Assembly (NCBI GenBank): GCA_934702375.1
Contig: CAKUYE010000001.1
Coordinates: 62,001-126,000, forward strand
Direction of reading: 5' to 3'
DNA length: 64,000 nt
Source: an uncultured Bacillota bacterium
Lineage (GTDB): Bacteria > Bacillota > Dehalobacteriia > UBA7702
Both the position numbers and the translations under genes were made by a program. The notes beneath the pieces were generated by a model. It worked only from the letters and a program-made list of their open reading frames with translations. It searched no databases and was not told the origin of the DNA. Positions 17,853 to 27,087 of this stretch are shown here, piece after piece; the first letter of the stretch is position 1, and every line of letters starts with the position of its first letter.

Positions 17853-18032
17853 ATGTCTACAACAGAAAGCAAAAAAGAAGAAGCAAAAAAAGAAGTCGCA
17901 ATGTGCTCCTACTACAAAAAGGAAAAAAAAGCCAGTGACGGCGGTGACTGCTACAGTTTTGAACCGGAAAATCACGATGCCTACACCTGTATGCCCCGAC
18001 TTTGCGGCAAATGCTACTATTTCAAAAAGTAA
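17853..18032 (+). CDS. Small Cys-rich protein, 59 residues
   Basis: ATG 17853 to TAA 18032 encodes a Lys/Glu-rich N-terminus followed by five Cys: MCSYY, GDCYSF, YTCMP and RLCGKCYYF. The strong site GGAGGGTG before the ATG and the perfect terminator after the stop show that this is a real gene. The Cys spacing suggests a small metal- or Fe-S-binding protein, or a Cys-rich peptide of the SCIFF type, but it is not one I recognise and no radical-SAM partner is adjacent. It stands alone between the protease and eutBC. Confidence 0.7.
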   Translation: MSTTESKKEEAKKEVAMCSYYKKEKKASDGGDCYSFEPENHDAYTCMPRLCGKCYYFKK

Positions 18033-18044
18033 CACAACCATCTG

Positions 18045-18076
18045 CGGCGGTCTGTGAAATACAGACCGCCGTTTTT
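18045..18076 (+). terminator. Intrinsic terminator of the Cys-rich gene
   Basis: An 11-bp perfect stem (18045-18055 with 18061-18071) with loop GAAAT is followed by TTTTT. Confidence 0.9.
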
Positions 18077-18268
18077 AATGTGGAAGAAAGCAAAAAAATA
18101 AAAAATCAGCTAATTTTTACCATCTTTTTAAAAATAAAAAGGGATTTGTTCTTCTGTCTCGAATATATAAGGAAGAAGAGGATTTTTATGACTTAGCATA
18201 TGTTCGCGCCTAACGAACCTCAAAGACATTCGAGAAAAAGAAGATTCGATTTAAGGAGAGGTGAAACG

Positions 18269-19630
18269 ATGCGATTAAGTACCAAATTGTTTGACAGCCA
18301 TTATCAATTTCGCGATGTAAAAGATGTGCTGGCAAAGGCAAATGAGGAAAAATCCGGCGACACACTGGCCGGAATCGCTGCCCGCAGTATTGAAGAACGT
18401 GTTGCAGCAAAAGTCGTTCTCAGTGAAATGACACTGGAAGACCTGTATAACAACCCTGTCATTCCCTACGAGGAAGATGAAGTTACCCGGATCATTATTG
18501 ACGATGTAAATAAAACGATCTACAACGAGATCAAAAACTGGACCGTAGAACAATTGCGCGAATATATCCTCGATCTCGATGTACCCGGCAGCGATATCCG
18601 CCGCATCAGTCGGGGATTGACCTCAGAAATGGTTGCTGCAACGGCAAAGCTCATGTCTAATATGGATCTGGTCATGGCAGCGCAAAAGCTTCGCGTTACG
18701 GCTCATTGCCGCACCACCATCGGGGAAGAAGGCCGTTTGGCTGTGCGTTTACAGCCCAATCACCCCACCGACGATGTTGACGGAATCCTTGCATCCATCC
18801 GTGAAGGCCTAAGCTACGGCATAGGAGATGCCGTCATTGGGATCAATCCCGTTGAAGACAATCAGGTCGGCACAAAACGCCTTTTGGATGCTGTTGAAGA
18901 ATATATGTTGAAATATGATATTCCGGCACAAAGCTGTGTTTTATCACACGTTACCACCCAAATGAAAGCCATTGAGGATGGCGCACACACCGGTTTGATC
19001 TTTCAAAGCATCGCCGGAACAGAAGCTGCCAATGAATCCTTCGGCATTGATGGCAGCATGATTGCCGAGGCACGAAGCCTGATGCTGGAACGAGGCATGG
19101 CGGAAGGCCCTAACGTAAACTACTTTGAAACAGGCCAGGGAAGTGAACTTTCTGCCGAAGCCCACGGCGGTGCCGATCAGGTCACTCTGGAAGCCCGGTG
19201 CTACGGCTTTGCCAAGCGATATCAGCCCTACCTTGTAAATACTGTTGTCGGCTTCATCGGGCCGGAATACCTTTACGATGGGAAACAAGTATCCCGAGCA
19301 GGTCTGGAAGACCATTTTATGGGCAAACTCACCGGAGTGCCTATGGGTGTAGATGTTTGCTACACCAACCATATGAAAGCAGACCAAAATGACCTTGAAG
19401 ATCTGGCCATTCTTCTCACTACAGCAGGCTGTAATTACTTCATGGGGGTTCCTATGGGAGATGACATTATGCTGAATTACCAAACATCAAGCTACCATGA
19501 TATTGCCTCGCTCCGCGCCATTTCCAACACCCGTCCTCTGGCAGAGTTTGAGTGCTGGCTGGAAAAATACGGTTTTATGGAAAACGGAAGACTCACAAAA
19601 AAAGCCGGCGATGCCTCGGCGATCATGTAA
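18269..19630 (+). CDS. eutB: Ethanolamine ammonia-lyase large subunit, stand-alone copy
   Basis: The 453-residue product is a full-length EutB TIM-barrel subunit: it begins RLSTKLFDSHYQFRDVKDVL and has the substrate/cobalamin-site segments GIGDAVIGINPVEDN, FQSIAGTEAANESFGID and NYFETGQGSE. With EutC and adenosylcobalamin it splits ethanolamine to acetaldehyde and ammonia. ATG 18269 has AAGGAGAG upstream. It is one of two eutBC pairs in this window; this one lies outside the microcompartment operon, on the opposite strand, with only eutC after it. No sigma-A promoter is obvious in the 200 bp upstream, but TATGACTTA (18187-18195) recurs near other genes here. Confidence 0.95.
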   Translation: MRLSTKLFDSHYQFRDVKDVLAKANEEKSGDTLAGIAARSIEERVAAKVVLSEMTLEDLYNNPVIPYEEDEVTRIIIDDVNKTIYNEIKNWTVEQLREYILDLDVPGSDIRRISRGLTSEMVAATAKLMSNMDLVMAAQKLRVTAHCRTTIGEEGRLAVRLQPNHPTDDVDGILASIREGLSYGIGDAVIGINPVEDNQVGTKRLLDAVEEYMLKYDIPAQSCVLSHVTTQMKAIEDGAHTGLIFQSIAGTEAANESFGIDGSMIAEARSLMLERGMAEGPNVNYFETGQGSELSAEAHGGADQVTLEARCYGFAKRYQPYLVNTVVGFIGPEYLYDGKQVSRAGLEDHFMGKLTGVPMGVDVCYTNHMKADQNDLEDLAILLTTAGCNYFMGVPMGDDIMLNYQTSSYHDIASLRAISNTRPLAEFECWLEKYGFMENGRLTKKAGDASAIM

Positions 19631-19642
19631 GGAGGCGATACC

Positions 19643-20491
19643 ATGAATCATCAGGAAATTCAAAATATTGTGGCCTCAGTGATGGCAGAAATCAATAAAA
19701 CAACAACGATTTCCGGCAGTGGCAACACCATTACCGAAGAAATTCCGGATATTTCACGGTTGGGCAACCCTCTGAATGTCCCGGAACCGGAAAATCGTGC
19801 AGCTTATGAAGATATGATGCAATCCACATCGGCGCGAATCGGCGTGTGGCGAACCGGCACAAGGCCGCTTACAAAAACAATGCTAAAATTCCGTGCCGAC
19901 CATGCAGTAGCCCAGGATGCCGTCATGAGCTATGCAGACCAAAAAATCATTGATAAACTCGGTTTCATCCAATTAGAATCAAAAGTTCGTGACAAAGATG
20001 AATATCTCACCCGGCCGGATCTTGGCCGCGTTCTCAGCGATGCCAGTATTGCAAAAATGCAGGCGGAAGCACCTGCCGGTGCTCAAATACAAATTGTTGT
20101 TGGTGATGGTCTCAGCGCGAAAGCCATCGACGCCAATATCGAAGACGTATTTTCTTCCTGCAAGGCAGGACTTCAAGCCCTGGGATATAACCTTGGTAAA
20201 GATCTCTTCGTAAAAAATGCCAGAGTCGGTGTTGTAAATTGCATCGGTGAGATCTTGAAACCGGAATTGATTTTACTTTTTATCGGAGAACGTCCCGGAC
20301 TTGGCACCGCAGAATCTATGAGTGCCTATTTGACCTACCACCCCAGGACAAACACTGTGGAAGCCGGCAGAACCATGATCTCCAATATCCACAAAGGAGG
20401 AATCCCCCCGGTGGAAGCCGGAGCCCAAATCGTGTCTTTGGTTGAAAAGATCCTGACACAGAAAACATCCGGTTTGGATCTGATTCTTTAG
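19643..20491 (+). CDS. eutC: Ethanolamine ammonia-lyase small subunit, stand-alone copy
   Basis: The 282-residue product is EutC, with conserved RIGVWRTGTRPLT, FRADHAVAQDAV, IVVGDGLSAKAI and GERPGLGTAESMSAYLTYHP. It completes the cobalamin-binding interface of the lyase. The N-terminal 40 residues (HQEIQNIVASVMAEIN) form an amphipathic helix of the kind used to enter microcompartments. It follows eutB by 12 bp with an AAGGAGG site. Its stop is TAG, backed up by an in-frame TAA five codons later. Confidence 0.95.
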   Translation: MNHQEIQNIVASVMAEINKTTTISGSGNTITEEIPDISRLGNPLNVPEPENRAAYEDMMQSTSARIGVWRTGTRPLTKTMLKFRADHAVAQDAVMSYADQKIIDKLGFIQLESKVRDKDEYLTRPDLGRVLSDASIAKMQAEAPAGAQIQIVVGDGLSAKAIDANIEDVFSSCKAGLQALGYNLGKDLFVKNARVGVVNCIGEILKPELILLFIGERPGLGTAESMSAYLTYHPRTNTVEAGRTMISNIHKGGIPPVEAGAQIVSLVEKILTQKTSGLDLIL

Positions 20492-20530
20492 CACGATACC
20501 CTTCGGTAAAATCATAAAACGCAAAGACTA

Positions 20531-20558
20531 AGGATGCAGCGTTGCTGCATCCTACTTT
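20531..20558 (+). terminator. Intrinsic terminator of the stand-alone eutBC
   Basis: AGGATGCAGC-GTT-GCTGCATCCT is a perfect 10-bp stem followed by ACTTTTT. Confidence 0.88.
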
Positions 20559-20632
20559 TTCGCTATCAAAAAACCATTTAACGGAATCTCAGTAAAATGC
20601 CATTTCCTTTGCATAAAAACAACGAAATACCA

Positions 20633-20661
20633 TTGCATTATTACAGAAAAAAGTGTATAAT
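20633..20661 (+). promoter_or_regulatory. Sigma-A promoter of typA
   Basis: TTGCAT (20633-20638), 17 bp, TATAAT (20656-20661), about 45 bp before typA. Confidence 0.7.
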
Positions 20662-20706
20662 ATATGGTTGTCGAAGATACGTAAGTTAAAGAGAAAGCTA
20701 CGGTGA

Positions 20707-22542
20707 ATGGTTTTGAAAAGAGAAGATTTAAGAAATATTGCAATTATTGCCCATGTTGACCATGGCAAGACCACCCTTGTGGATAAAATGCTGAAACAAA
20801 GCGGCACTTTTCGCGAAAATCAAGTCGTGGAAGAGCGCGTAATGGACTCCAACGACCTTGAACGCGAAAGAGGTATTACGATTTTAGCAAAAAATACCTC
20901 AGCAATGTACAATGGCATTAAAATCAATATTGTTGACACACCGGGACACGCAGATTTCGGCGGTGAAGTAGAACGCGTATTAAAAATGGTAAACGGCGTT
21001 CTCCTTCTGGTGGATGCCTCCGAAGGCCCCATGCCTCAAACACGGTTTGTATTGGAACACGCTTTGGCTCTAAACCATAAAGTTATCGTCCTGATCAACA
21101 AAATCGATCGTCCTGACCGCAGAATTGATGAAGTTGTTGATGAAGTTTTGGAACTTCTCATGGATCTTGGCGCTTCCGAAGAACAGCTGGACAGTCCTTT
21201 CATCTATTGCTCCAGCCGTCAGGGTATCGCCATGGAAGATTATCATGACGAAGGAAAAGACCTTACCCCCCTCTTTGAAAAAATCATTGAATATATCGAT
21301 CCGCCGGAAGGCGATCCCGATGGAGACCTTCAGGTACTTGTATCCTCTATCGATTATAACGAATACGTTGGCCGTATTGCTGTCGGTTGCATCGACCGCG
21401 GCACAATCCACCAAAATCAGGAGGTCACTGTATGTGACTACCATGATCCCTCTGTCAACTACAAAGCAAAAATCACTGCTTTATACCAAATCGACGGTTT
21501 GGATCGCACACCGGTTGAAAGTGCAAAAGCCGGAGATATTGTCTCCTTCTCCGGGATCGAAAATGTCAATATCGGCAACACCGTTTGCGCATTGAATCTG
21601 CCGGATGCCCTCCCCTTCGTAAAGATCAGCGAACCTACGGTAGAAATGACCTTCTCCGTAAATGACAGCCCCTTTGCCGGGAAAGAAGGAAAATATGTTA
21701 CTTCCCGTCAGTTGAGAGATCGACTTTTCCGGGAACTGCTGAAAGACGTTTCCCTTCGAGTAGAGGAAACCGATAATACGGATCAATTCCGAGTGATGGG
21801 CCGCGGCGAAATGCACCTTTCCATCCTCATTGAAAATATGCGCCGCGAAGGATATGAATTCCAGGTCAGCACACCGAAAGTGCTTTTCAAGCATGTAGAC
21901 GGCAAGGTTTTGGAACCTTATGAAGAACTGGTCATTGACGTACCAGAAGACAGCATGGGGACCGTAATGGAAAGCATGGGACTGCGCAAAGGCGAAATGA
22001 GATCCATGCAGCCGGTAGGAAACCGAGTCAAAATGGAATTTATCATCCCCAGCCGTGGTCTTTTCGGCTACCGCAGCGAATTTCTCACCAATACTCGAGG
22101 AGAAGGCATTATGAATGCTGTTTTCTATGATTATGGTGAATATAAAGGAGAAGTAGAACAGCGGCCAAACGGTTCTCTGGTGGCATTTGAATCCGGAGAA
22201 AGCGTAGCCTATGGTCTTTTCAATGCCCAGGAACGGGGAACCCTCTTTATCGGCCCCGGGGAACAGGTTTATGCCGGGATGGTCGTAGGATTTTCGCCCA
22301 AGAGTGAAGACCTTACGGTAAACGTCTGCAAAAAGAAACAGATGACCAATACCCGCGCATCCGGTAGCGATGAAGCCCTTCGCTTAACACCGCCTCGCCG
22401 CATGAGCCTGGAAGAAGCTATCGAATTCATGAACGACGACGAACTGCTGGAAGTCACACCGGAACACTTCCGCATCCGAAAGAGACTTCTCAACCATGCC
22501 GACCGTATGCGTGCCTTAAAACGCAGCAAAACTTCAAACTGA
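20707..22542 (+). CDS. typA: TypA/BipA ribosome-associated GTPase
   Basis: The 611-residue product is a full-length TypA: P-loop AHVDHGKTTLVD, switch I with RGITI, DTPGHADFGGEVER, and NKID, followed by EF-Tu-like domain II, EF-G-like domains III and V and the BipA-specific C-terminal domain (FTVNVCKKKQMTNTRASGSDEALRL region). It binds ribosomes and helps assembly and adaptation to cold or stress. It has its own promoter and terminator and is a typical stand-alone housekeeping gene. Confidence 0.96.
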   Translation: MVLKREDLRNIAIIAHVDHGKTTLVDKMLKQSGTFRENQVVEERVMDSNDLERERGITILAKNTSAMYNGIKINIVDTPGHADFGGEVERVLKMVNGVLLLVDASEGPMPQTRFVLEHALALNHKVIVLINKIDRPDRRIDEVVDEVLELLMDLGASEEQLDSPFIYCSSRQGIAMEDYHDEGKDLTPLFEKIIEYIDPPEGDPDGDLQVLVSSIDYNEYVGRIAVGCIDRGTIHQNQEVTVCDYHDPSVNYKAKITALYQIDGLDRTPVESAKAGDIVSFSGIENVNIGNTVCALNLPDALPFVKISEPTVEMTFSVNDSPFAGKEGKYVTSRQLRDRLFRELLKDVSLRVEETDNTDQFRVMGRGEMHLSILIENMRREGYEFQVSTPKVLFKHVDGKVLEPYEELVIDVPEDSMGTVMESMGLRKGEMRSMQPVGNRVKMEFIIPSRGLFGYRSEFLTNTRGEGIMNAVFYDYGEYKGEVEQRPNGSLVAFESGESVAYGLFNAQERGTLFIGPGEQVYAGMVVGFSPKSEDLTVNVCKKKQMTNTRASGSDEALRLTPPRRMSLEEAIEFMNDDELLEVTPEHFRIRKRLLNHADRMRALKRSKTSN

Positions 22543-22578
22543 TAAGGATAAAATCAAACGACATCAATGTGTCGTATC

Positions 22579-22615
22579 AACAGCCCAAAGCAAAATGCTT
22601 TGGGCTGTTTTATAT
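22579..22615 (+). terminator. Intrinsic terminator of typA
   Basis: A 13-bp perfect stem (22579-22591 with 22597-22609) is followed by a T-rich tail. Confidence 0.9.
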
Positions 22616-22669
22616 TTTTCAGCAAACAAAAAGAGCAGGCATTACACCTGCTCTTTATTAAGCTATTTT

Positions 22670-23407
22670 TCATTGGATCAATTTTCCCTGAACAACAAAG
22701 CGCTCTGCGCGATTGCCTCGAGAAGTACAGGTGGATAAAGTCACGATTTTATCCTGCTCTGTTACCTCCACTCCCATATCCAAAATCGATGCAGCCAAAG
22801 ATTTTTGGATAAAATCGTAAAAGTCCCAGGAAAACTCAAAATGATCCGTGTAAACAAAGCTGGCAGAATATGTCACATAGGCGGCAAAGATCTCATAACG
22901 CAGCGCACCAGCTTCCGTATAGATCGTAAAGCCGCGGTGTACATCAAGATAGTTGGGATCTTCAAAATTCATCAATTCCCCAAACATCGATCCGTTTCGC
23001 ATATGATGACCGTAAATCAACGTATTCTGATCGCTGAAGTCGCTATTATTATAGGCATTCATAAAAATCGAGCCGCTGTTGTTTTTTGTACCGTCAAAAG
23101 CTGTTTTCAGGTACTTATCATTATCCGGACCATGAACAACAGGATAACTGATATCCGTATCATCCACAATGATCCAACCGACAACTTCAGGATTGATGGC
23201 CTTCAGCTGAGCAAAATCAACAGTCAAAGCATCGCTTTCACCGCTTGATACATAAGCGGCTTCAGTTTCGCTATACAATCGATCTGCCTGCACGTACCCC
23301 CATTGAAGCATGATGATCTGATATACACTGAAAAGAAATACACAGGACAAAACAACAATGAAAAATCGATTGATTTTTTGGTTGATGTGTGTTTTTTTCT
23401 TTTTTAT
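22670..23407 (-). CDS. srtB: Class B sortase (start probably a non-canonical AUA)
   Basis: The product is a membrane-anchored transpeptidase: LIYGHHM (catalytic His), TLSTC (nucleophile Cys) and the late Arg in RGNRAERF are the class B active site. The only standard start in frame, TTG 23350, has no ribosome binding site and falls inside the membrane helix. Reading back to an ATA at 23407 adds a normal N-terminus (IKKKTHINQKINRFFIVVLS), has GAAGG seven bases upstream, and overlaps the upstream stop as ATAA, like an ATGA coupling. The coordinate given is this inferred start. The upstream neighbour carries the sorting signal it should process. Confidence 0.82.
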   Translation of the reverse strand: MKKKKTHINQKINRFFIVVLSCVFLFSVYQIIMLQWGYVQADRLYSETEAAYVSSGESDALTVDFAQLKAINPEVVGWIIVDDTDISYPVVHGPDNDKYLKTAFDGTKNNSGSIFMNAYNNSDFSDQNTLIYGHHMRNGSMFGELMNFEDPNYLDVHRGFTIYTEAGALRYEIFAAYVTYSASFVYTDHFEFSWDFYDFIQKSLAASILDMGVEVTEQDKIVTLSTCTSRGNRAERFVVQGKLIQ

Positions 23408-24498
23408 TTTGTTGCCTTCGCTTTCTTCAGATCATAGCAGAGGTAACCGATACCGGCCAAAGATAATACGGCCATGACAACGTAAAGGAAGAAATGATCG
23501 TTGTCACCGGTCTGAGGTGTTTTTGTGGTGGAAGTAGCTGCAGTAGAAGTACCTGAGGCCGTACCACCGGTGGTTGCAGTAGTGCCGGAAGTCCAGACAG
23601 CGTAAAGATCAATATCCTTTGTAAGAGGACCAATTGTATCACCAGGCTGATACTCCGCTTTTGTTGCGTTTTGAGTCGTTGCCCAACCAGCAAAGGTAAA
23701 ACCCGTTCTCGTCGGGACACCATCTTTCATTGTTCCATAATTAGCATTATTCGTAGCAAGCTTGCCATTTCCCATAACTGTAGCAGTGAGATTTTCACCC
23801 ACATACTTGGTAGAATCAGAAGGAATCCCGGTAACAGCACTATCTGTAGATTCGTTACCAGTATTAGCATGATACGTTACAGTAAAGCCATTCCATACAG
23901 CGTAAAGAATCAAAGGTGCTTTTGTAGAATCCGCAGGGATTTTATTATTGGTCTTAGTGTACTTTGCATCTTTTGCATCTTTGCTGACAGACCAGCCGAG
24001 AAAATCACTGTCTGTCAGGAAAGCTGAATCATCCAAAGAAAATTCCGTACCATATCTCGCTACAAGATCACCTGGTACAGTAACAGATGCATTCGTAGTT
24101 TTTGTATTTGCATCAAATGAAATTTTTACACCCCAAATAGCCGTAAAGGATAACGTAGTATCATTAGGTTCAACCTCATATGAGGCACCTGCAGAATAAG
24201 GTGTTTCACTAGAATCGCCATCCTTTACCCAATACATAAACGTGAAATTCTCATCGGTACATTTGGGTTCGGACAAATTGTGTTTTCCAAGTTCCCAATT
24301 AGTGTCTTTAGCATCTTGGGGAGTGGTTACCTTGCTCTCGTCAGGGCCTATTCCCTTGTTGTAAGTGACTTCAGTACTTAAAATGCTGACCTTGGCTTCC
24401 ACACCGGAGCTTACCGTAACAACGGAAGCTACCATCAGCATGACAGCGCAGATCATAAAAAATAATCTGTTTTTGCTAAGTTGTTTTTCTGTGCGCAT
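23404..24498 (-). CDS. Sortase-anchored surface protein with Listeria-Bacteroides repeats
   Basis: The 364-residue product has a signal peptide (to about 35), then repeats of the InlB B-repeat (Flg_new) type: FTFMYWVKDG, FLGWSVSKDAKDAKYT, TFAGWATTQNATKAEY, each with a nearby LYAVW or similar strand. A Thr/Ser-rich spacer leads to the sorting signal TPQTGDNDHFF, a hydrophobic helix and a KKAKATK tail. A P-Q-T-G motif next to a class B sortase gene suggests that enzyme attaches it to peptidoglycan. The role is probably adhesion or surface display. Confidence 0.85.
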   Translation of the reverse strand: MRTEKQLSKNRLFFMICAVMLMVASVVTVSSGVEAKVSILSTEVTYNKGIGPDESKVTTPQDAKDTNWELGKHNLSEPKCTDENFTFMYWVKDGDSSETPYSAGASYEVEPNDTTLSFTAIWGVKISFDANTKTTNASVTVPGDLVARYGTEFSLDDSAFLTDSDFLGWSVSKDAKDAKYTKTNNKIPADSTKAPLILYAVWNGFTVTYHANTGNESTDSAVTGIPSDSTKYVGENLTATVMGNGKLATNNANYGTMKDGVPTRTGFTFAGWATTQNATKAEYQPGDTIGPLTKDIDLYAVWTSGTTATTGGTASGTSTAATSTTKTPQTGDNDHFFLYVVMAVLSLAGIGYLCYDLKKAKATK

Positions 24499-24554
24499 AA
24501 TAACTCCTTAAGACTCCTTTAATGATTAAAATATAGATTTCTCATATATAATAG

Positions 24555-24583
24555 ATTGTATCATATCAGCATAGCGTTTTCAA
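24555..24583 (-). promoter_or_regulatory. Sigma-A promoter of the surface protein-sortase operon
   Basis: On the minus strand TTGAAA (24578-24583), 17 bp, TACAAT (24555-24560) with an extended TGA before the -10. Confidence 0.72.
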
Positions 24584-24698
24584 TACTATTCACAAAAAAT
24601 ACGCACCAAAAAAAGAATAAAATCGGAGCACGCCCGAGTCAAAAATGACTCATTCCTAAAATGATAAAAGCAAAAAGAAAAATCTTCAATGCAATCCA

Positions 24699-24755
24699 TA
24701 AAAAACGGCGAGAACCATGCGAGCGATGTTTAAAACATCCCCGGCATGATTCTCG
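24699..24755 (-). terminator. Terminator of the microcompartment operon
   Basis: A long branched hairpin (outer arms 24709-24720 and 24744-24755, inner GATGTTT/AAACATC) is followed on the minus strand by CCGTTTTTT, about 90 bp after the pduL stop. The rest of the 340-bp gap to the surface-protein gene holds only a GAGTCA/TGACTC inverted repeat at about 24635-24651. Confidence 0.85.
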
Positions 24756-24842
24756 TCTGTCTCGTATTTTACCCGTCATTGCGCAGATTTGCAATACAAA
24801 TCACACCAACGCATACTATATCTCCGGAAGGAAATACTCTCT

Positions 24843-25505
24843 TCAACATTTTCCCACAATTCGCACCTTATCGCCATTAGTCAAAGATGCGGCATTCGCT
24901 TCATCCATATCGATATGCATTTCCAATTTGAATTTATCACTGACCCGGATCAGCACTTCCTGAAACATCAGATTGCGCTCCCCACAGGTCTGCACATTCA
25001 CATGATCCTTATCCTTCAATCCAAGACGGGCAGCATCATCGGTATGCATATGGATATGCTTTAAGGCAATGATGCAGCCTTCTTCAAGATAGATGGAGCC
25101 CTTTGGACCAACAATAGTGATCGGAGAAGAACCTGCCAAATCACCGGAATCTCTCAAAGGCGCCCTCACACCCAGCTTAAAGCAATCGGCAACGGAAACT
25201 TCAACCTGGGTCTGCTTTCTTGCCGGGCCCAAAAGCCGCACCCTTTCAATGGCACCACCGGGACCGACAAGAGTCATCACTTCTTTGCAGGCGAATTGAC
25301 CGGGTTGTGAAAGATCTTTAAAATGTGTCATCTCGGCACCGACGCCAAAGAGCTGCTCAAAATCGGCAGAACTAAGGTGAATATGACGATTCGAGACACC
25401 AATCGGTACGATCATATCATCGCCTTCCGGTTGATAGCAACCATTGGGGCCGCATTGTTCCGCAATGATCTTCCCTACCAAAGCGGCTATTTCCTGTTCG
25501 TTCAT
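24843..25505 (-). CDS. pduL: PduL-type phosphotransacylase
   Basis: The 220-residue product is a PduL enzyme, interconverting acyl-CoA and acyl phosphate inside microcompartments. Both metal-binding motifs are present: SNRHIHLS (about 41-48) and KHIHMHTDDA (about 149-158). The N-terminal MNEQEIAALVGKIIAEQ is an amphipathic encapsulation helix. In this operon it should recycle CoA from EutE-made acetyl-CoA and yield acetyl phosphate. It starts 12 bp after the aldehyde dehydrogenase gene and ends the operon. Confidence 0.94.
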   Translation of the reverse strand: MNEQEIAALVGKIIAEQCGPNGCYQPEGDDMIVPIGVSNRHIHLSSADFEQLFGVGAEMTHFKDLSQPGQFACKEVMTLVGPGGAIERVRLLGPARKQTQVEVSVADCFKLGVRAPLRDSGDLAGSSPITIVGPKGSIYLEEGCIIALKHIHMHTDDAARLGLKDKDHVNVQTCGERNLMFQEVLIRVSDKFKLEMHIDMDEANAASLTNGDKVRIVGKC

Positions 25506-25517
25506 GGTCAGCCCTCC

Positions 25518-26996
25518 TTAACGATGGATTTGGGCAAGAACCTGTTTTACAACCTCGGAAATCATATCGGCATTGGCACTGTTGCAATTTGCAGCAGGTG
25601 CAGAAGCAGTGCAGGGAGTCGGTTCGCAGCCTTCTGCGGGAATCACCGGGTCACAAACACCGTATGCCAGCTTTTTCACGTTGATCAAATGTAAGGGGCT
25701 AAGATTTTCGTCAAGGCTGGAGCCGCCGCAAGTACCGCAGCCCAAGGTCAAGGACGGAGTAATATTGGTGGTATAACCGATACCGCCTAAAGAAGAAGGC
25801 GTATTCACGAGAATACGGGAAACGGGTTTTGCACCAAATTCGCGGATAATTTTATCATCCTTACTGTGAATCGCCAAACTATGCCCAATACCACCGATAC
25901 TAAGCAATCCCATCGAAAGGGCGCAGGCATCACGCCAATCCTTTACGCAGTAAAAGCCCAGTACAGAGGTGAGTTTTTCATGAGACAACGGATATTCTTT
26001 CCCATAGCCATCCATGGGGGCAATCAAAAGCGTTGTCCCCTGAGGAACGGTAATACCGGCATGTTCCGCAATATAGCAAGCGGATTTTCCCACATAGGAA
26101 GCATCCATACCGTTATCTGCGGTCATGATGGTTTTTGCCACCTTATCCGTTTCATCTTCATTCATAATGTAGCAGCCTTCCGCTTTTAAGCAGGCAATGA
26201 CTTCATCACGAATCGGCTGATCTGCCAGGATGTGTTGTTCCGAAGCACAGATCATGCCATGGTCGAAGGTTTTACTGACCACAATGTCGTGAACAGCCTT
26301 TTTCACATCAGCCGTTCTTTCAATGAAAGCAGGCACATTACCGGCCCCTACACCCAATGCGGGTTTCCCGGCAGAATAAGCAGCTTTCACAAGACCGGGA
26401 CCACCGGTAGCAACGATAGCAGATACATTATCGTTATGCATCAAAGCATCTGCCCCTTCCATGCTGGCTCTGGAAAGACAGCTGATGGTACCATCGGGAG
26501 CACCGGCCCGAGAAGCGGCATCGGCCAAAACCTGTGCTGCAGCATTAATGCATTTCACGGCACGAGGATGAGGCGAAAAGATCACCGCATTACCGGCTTT
26601 TACGGCACACATTGCATTGTGGATCACCGTAGAGGTCGGGTTTGTAGTGGGAATGATCGCCATAATAACCCCCATAGGACAGGCAATCTCATATACTTTA
26701 TTCACAGGGTCTTCGCTGATATATCCGGTGGTTTTCATATCCTTGATATAATCATAGACATTTTTCCCTGCGAAGGTGTTTTTGATGATTTTGTGTTCAT
26801 ATACACCGTATTTTGTCTCATCACAGGCCATTCTGGCAAGCCATTCGGCATTGGCTACTACCGCATCGGACATGGATTTGATGATCTCGTCCAATTTTTG
26901 TTGGGAAAATGTGGCCAGAATATCCTGAGCTTCCTTGGCTTTGCGTGCAAGGTCTCTCGTTTCCTGGATGATCCTTAAATCAAAATCGAGTGTCAC
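25518..26996 (-). CDS. eutE: CoA-acylating acetaldehyde dehydrogenase
   Basis: The 492-residue product is an EutE/PduP-like enzyme oxidising acetaldehyde to acetyl-CoA with NAD+. Catalytic Cys250 lies in FDHGMICASEQ; the cofactor region VGAGNVPAFIE precedes it. Residues from about 445 form a Cys/Ala/Pro-rich linker ending in an amphipathic helix (ADMISEVVKQVLAQIHR, 476-492), the classic encapsulation peptide, here at the C-terminus rather than the N-terminus used by Salmonella PduP. It lies between the BMC-H genes and pduL. Confidence 0.94.
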   Translation of the reverse strand: MTLDFDLRIIQETRDLARKAKEAQDILATFSQQKLDEIIKSMSDAVVANAEWLARMACDETKYGVYEHKIIKNTFAGKNVYDYIKDMKTTGYISEDPVNKVYEIACPMGVIMAIIPTTNPTSTVIHNAMCAVKAGNAVIFSPHPRAVKCINAAAQVLADAASRAGAPDGTISCLSRASMEGADALMHNDNVSAIVATGGPGLVKAAYSAGKPALGVGAGNVPAFIERTADVKKAVHDIVVSKTFDHGMICASEQHILADQPIRDEVIACLKAEGCYIMNEDETDKVAKTIMTADNGMDASYVGKSACYIAEHAGITVPQGTTLLIAPMDGYGKEYPLSHEKLTSVLGFYCVKDWRDACALSMGLLSIGGIGHSLAIHSKDDKIIREFGAKPVSRILVNTPSSLGGIGYTTNITPSLTLGCGTCGGSSLDENLSPLHLINVKKLAYGVCDPVIPAEGCEPTPCTASAPAANCNSANADMISEVVKQVLAQIHR

Positions 26997-27087
26997 TGTT
27001 TATATCCCCCTTTCTCCATAAACCGTATGATATACAGTCTGTAGCAAACCGGGCAATCCGGGATAAACTGCCCGGCGATATTCAAAT

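Noticed and set aside
24661..25064. Short plus-strand ORFs after pduL
   Set aside because: They cross the operon terminator hairpin and the antisense of pduL, with no ribosome binding site.
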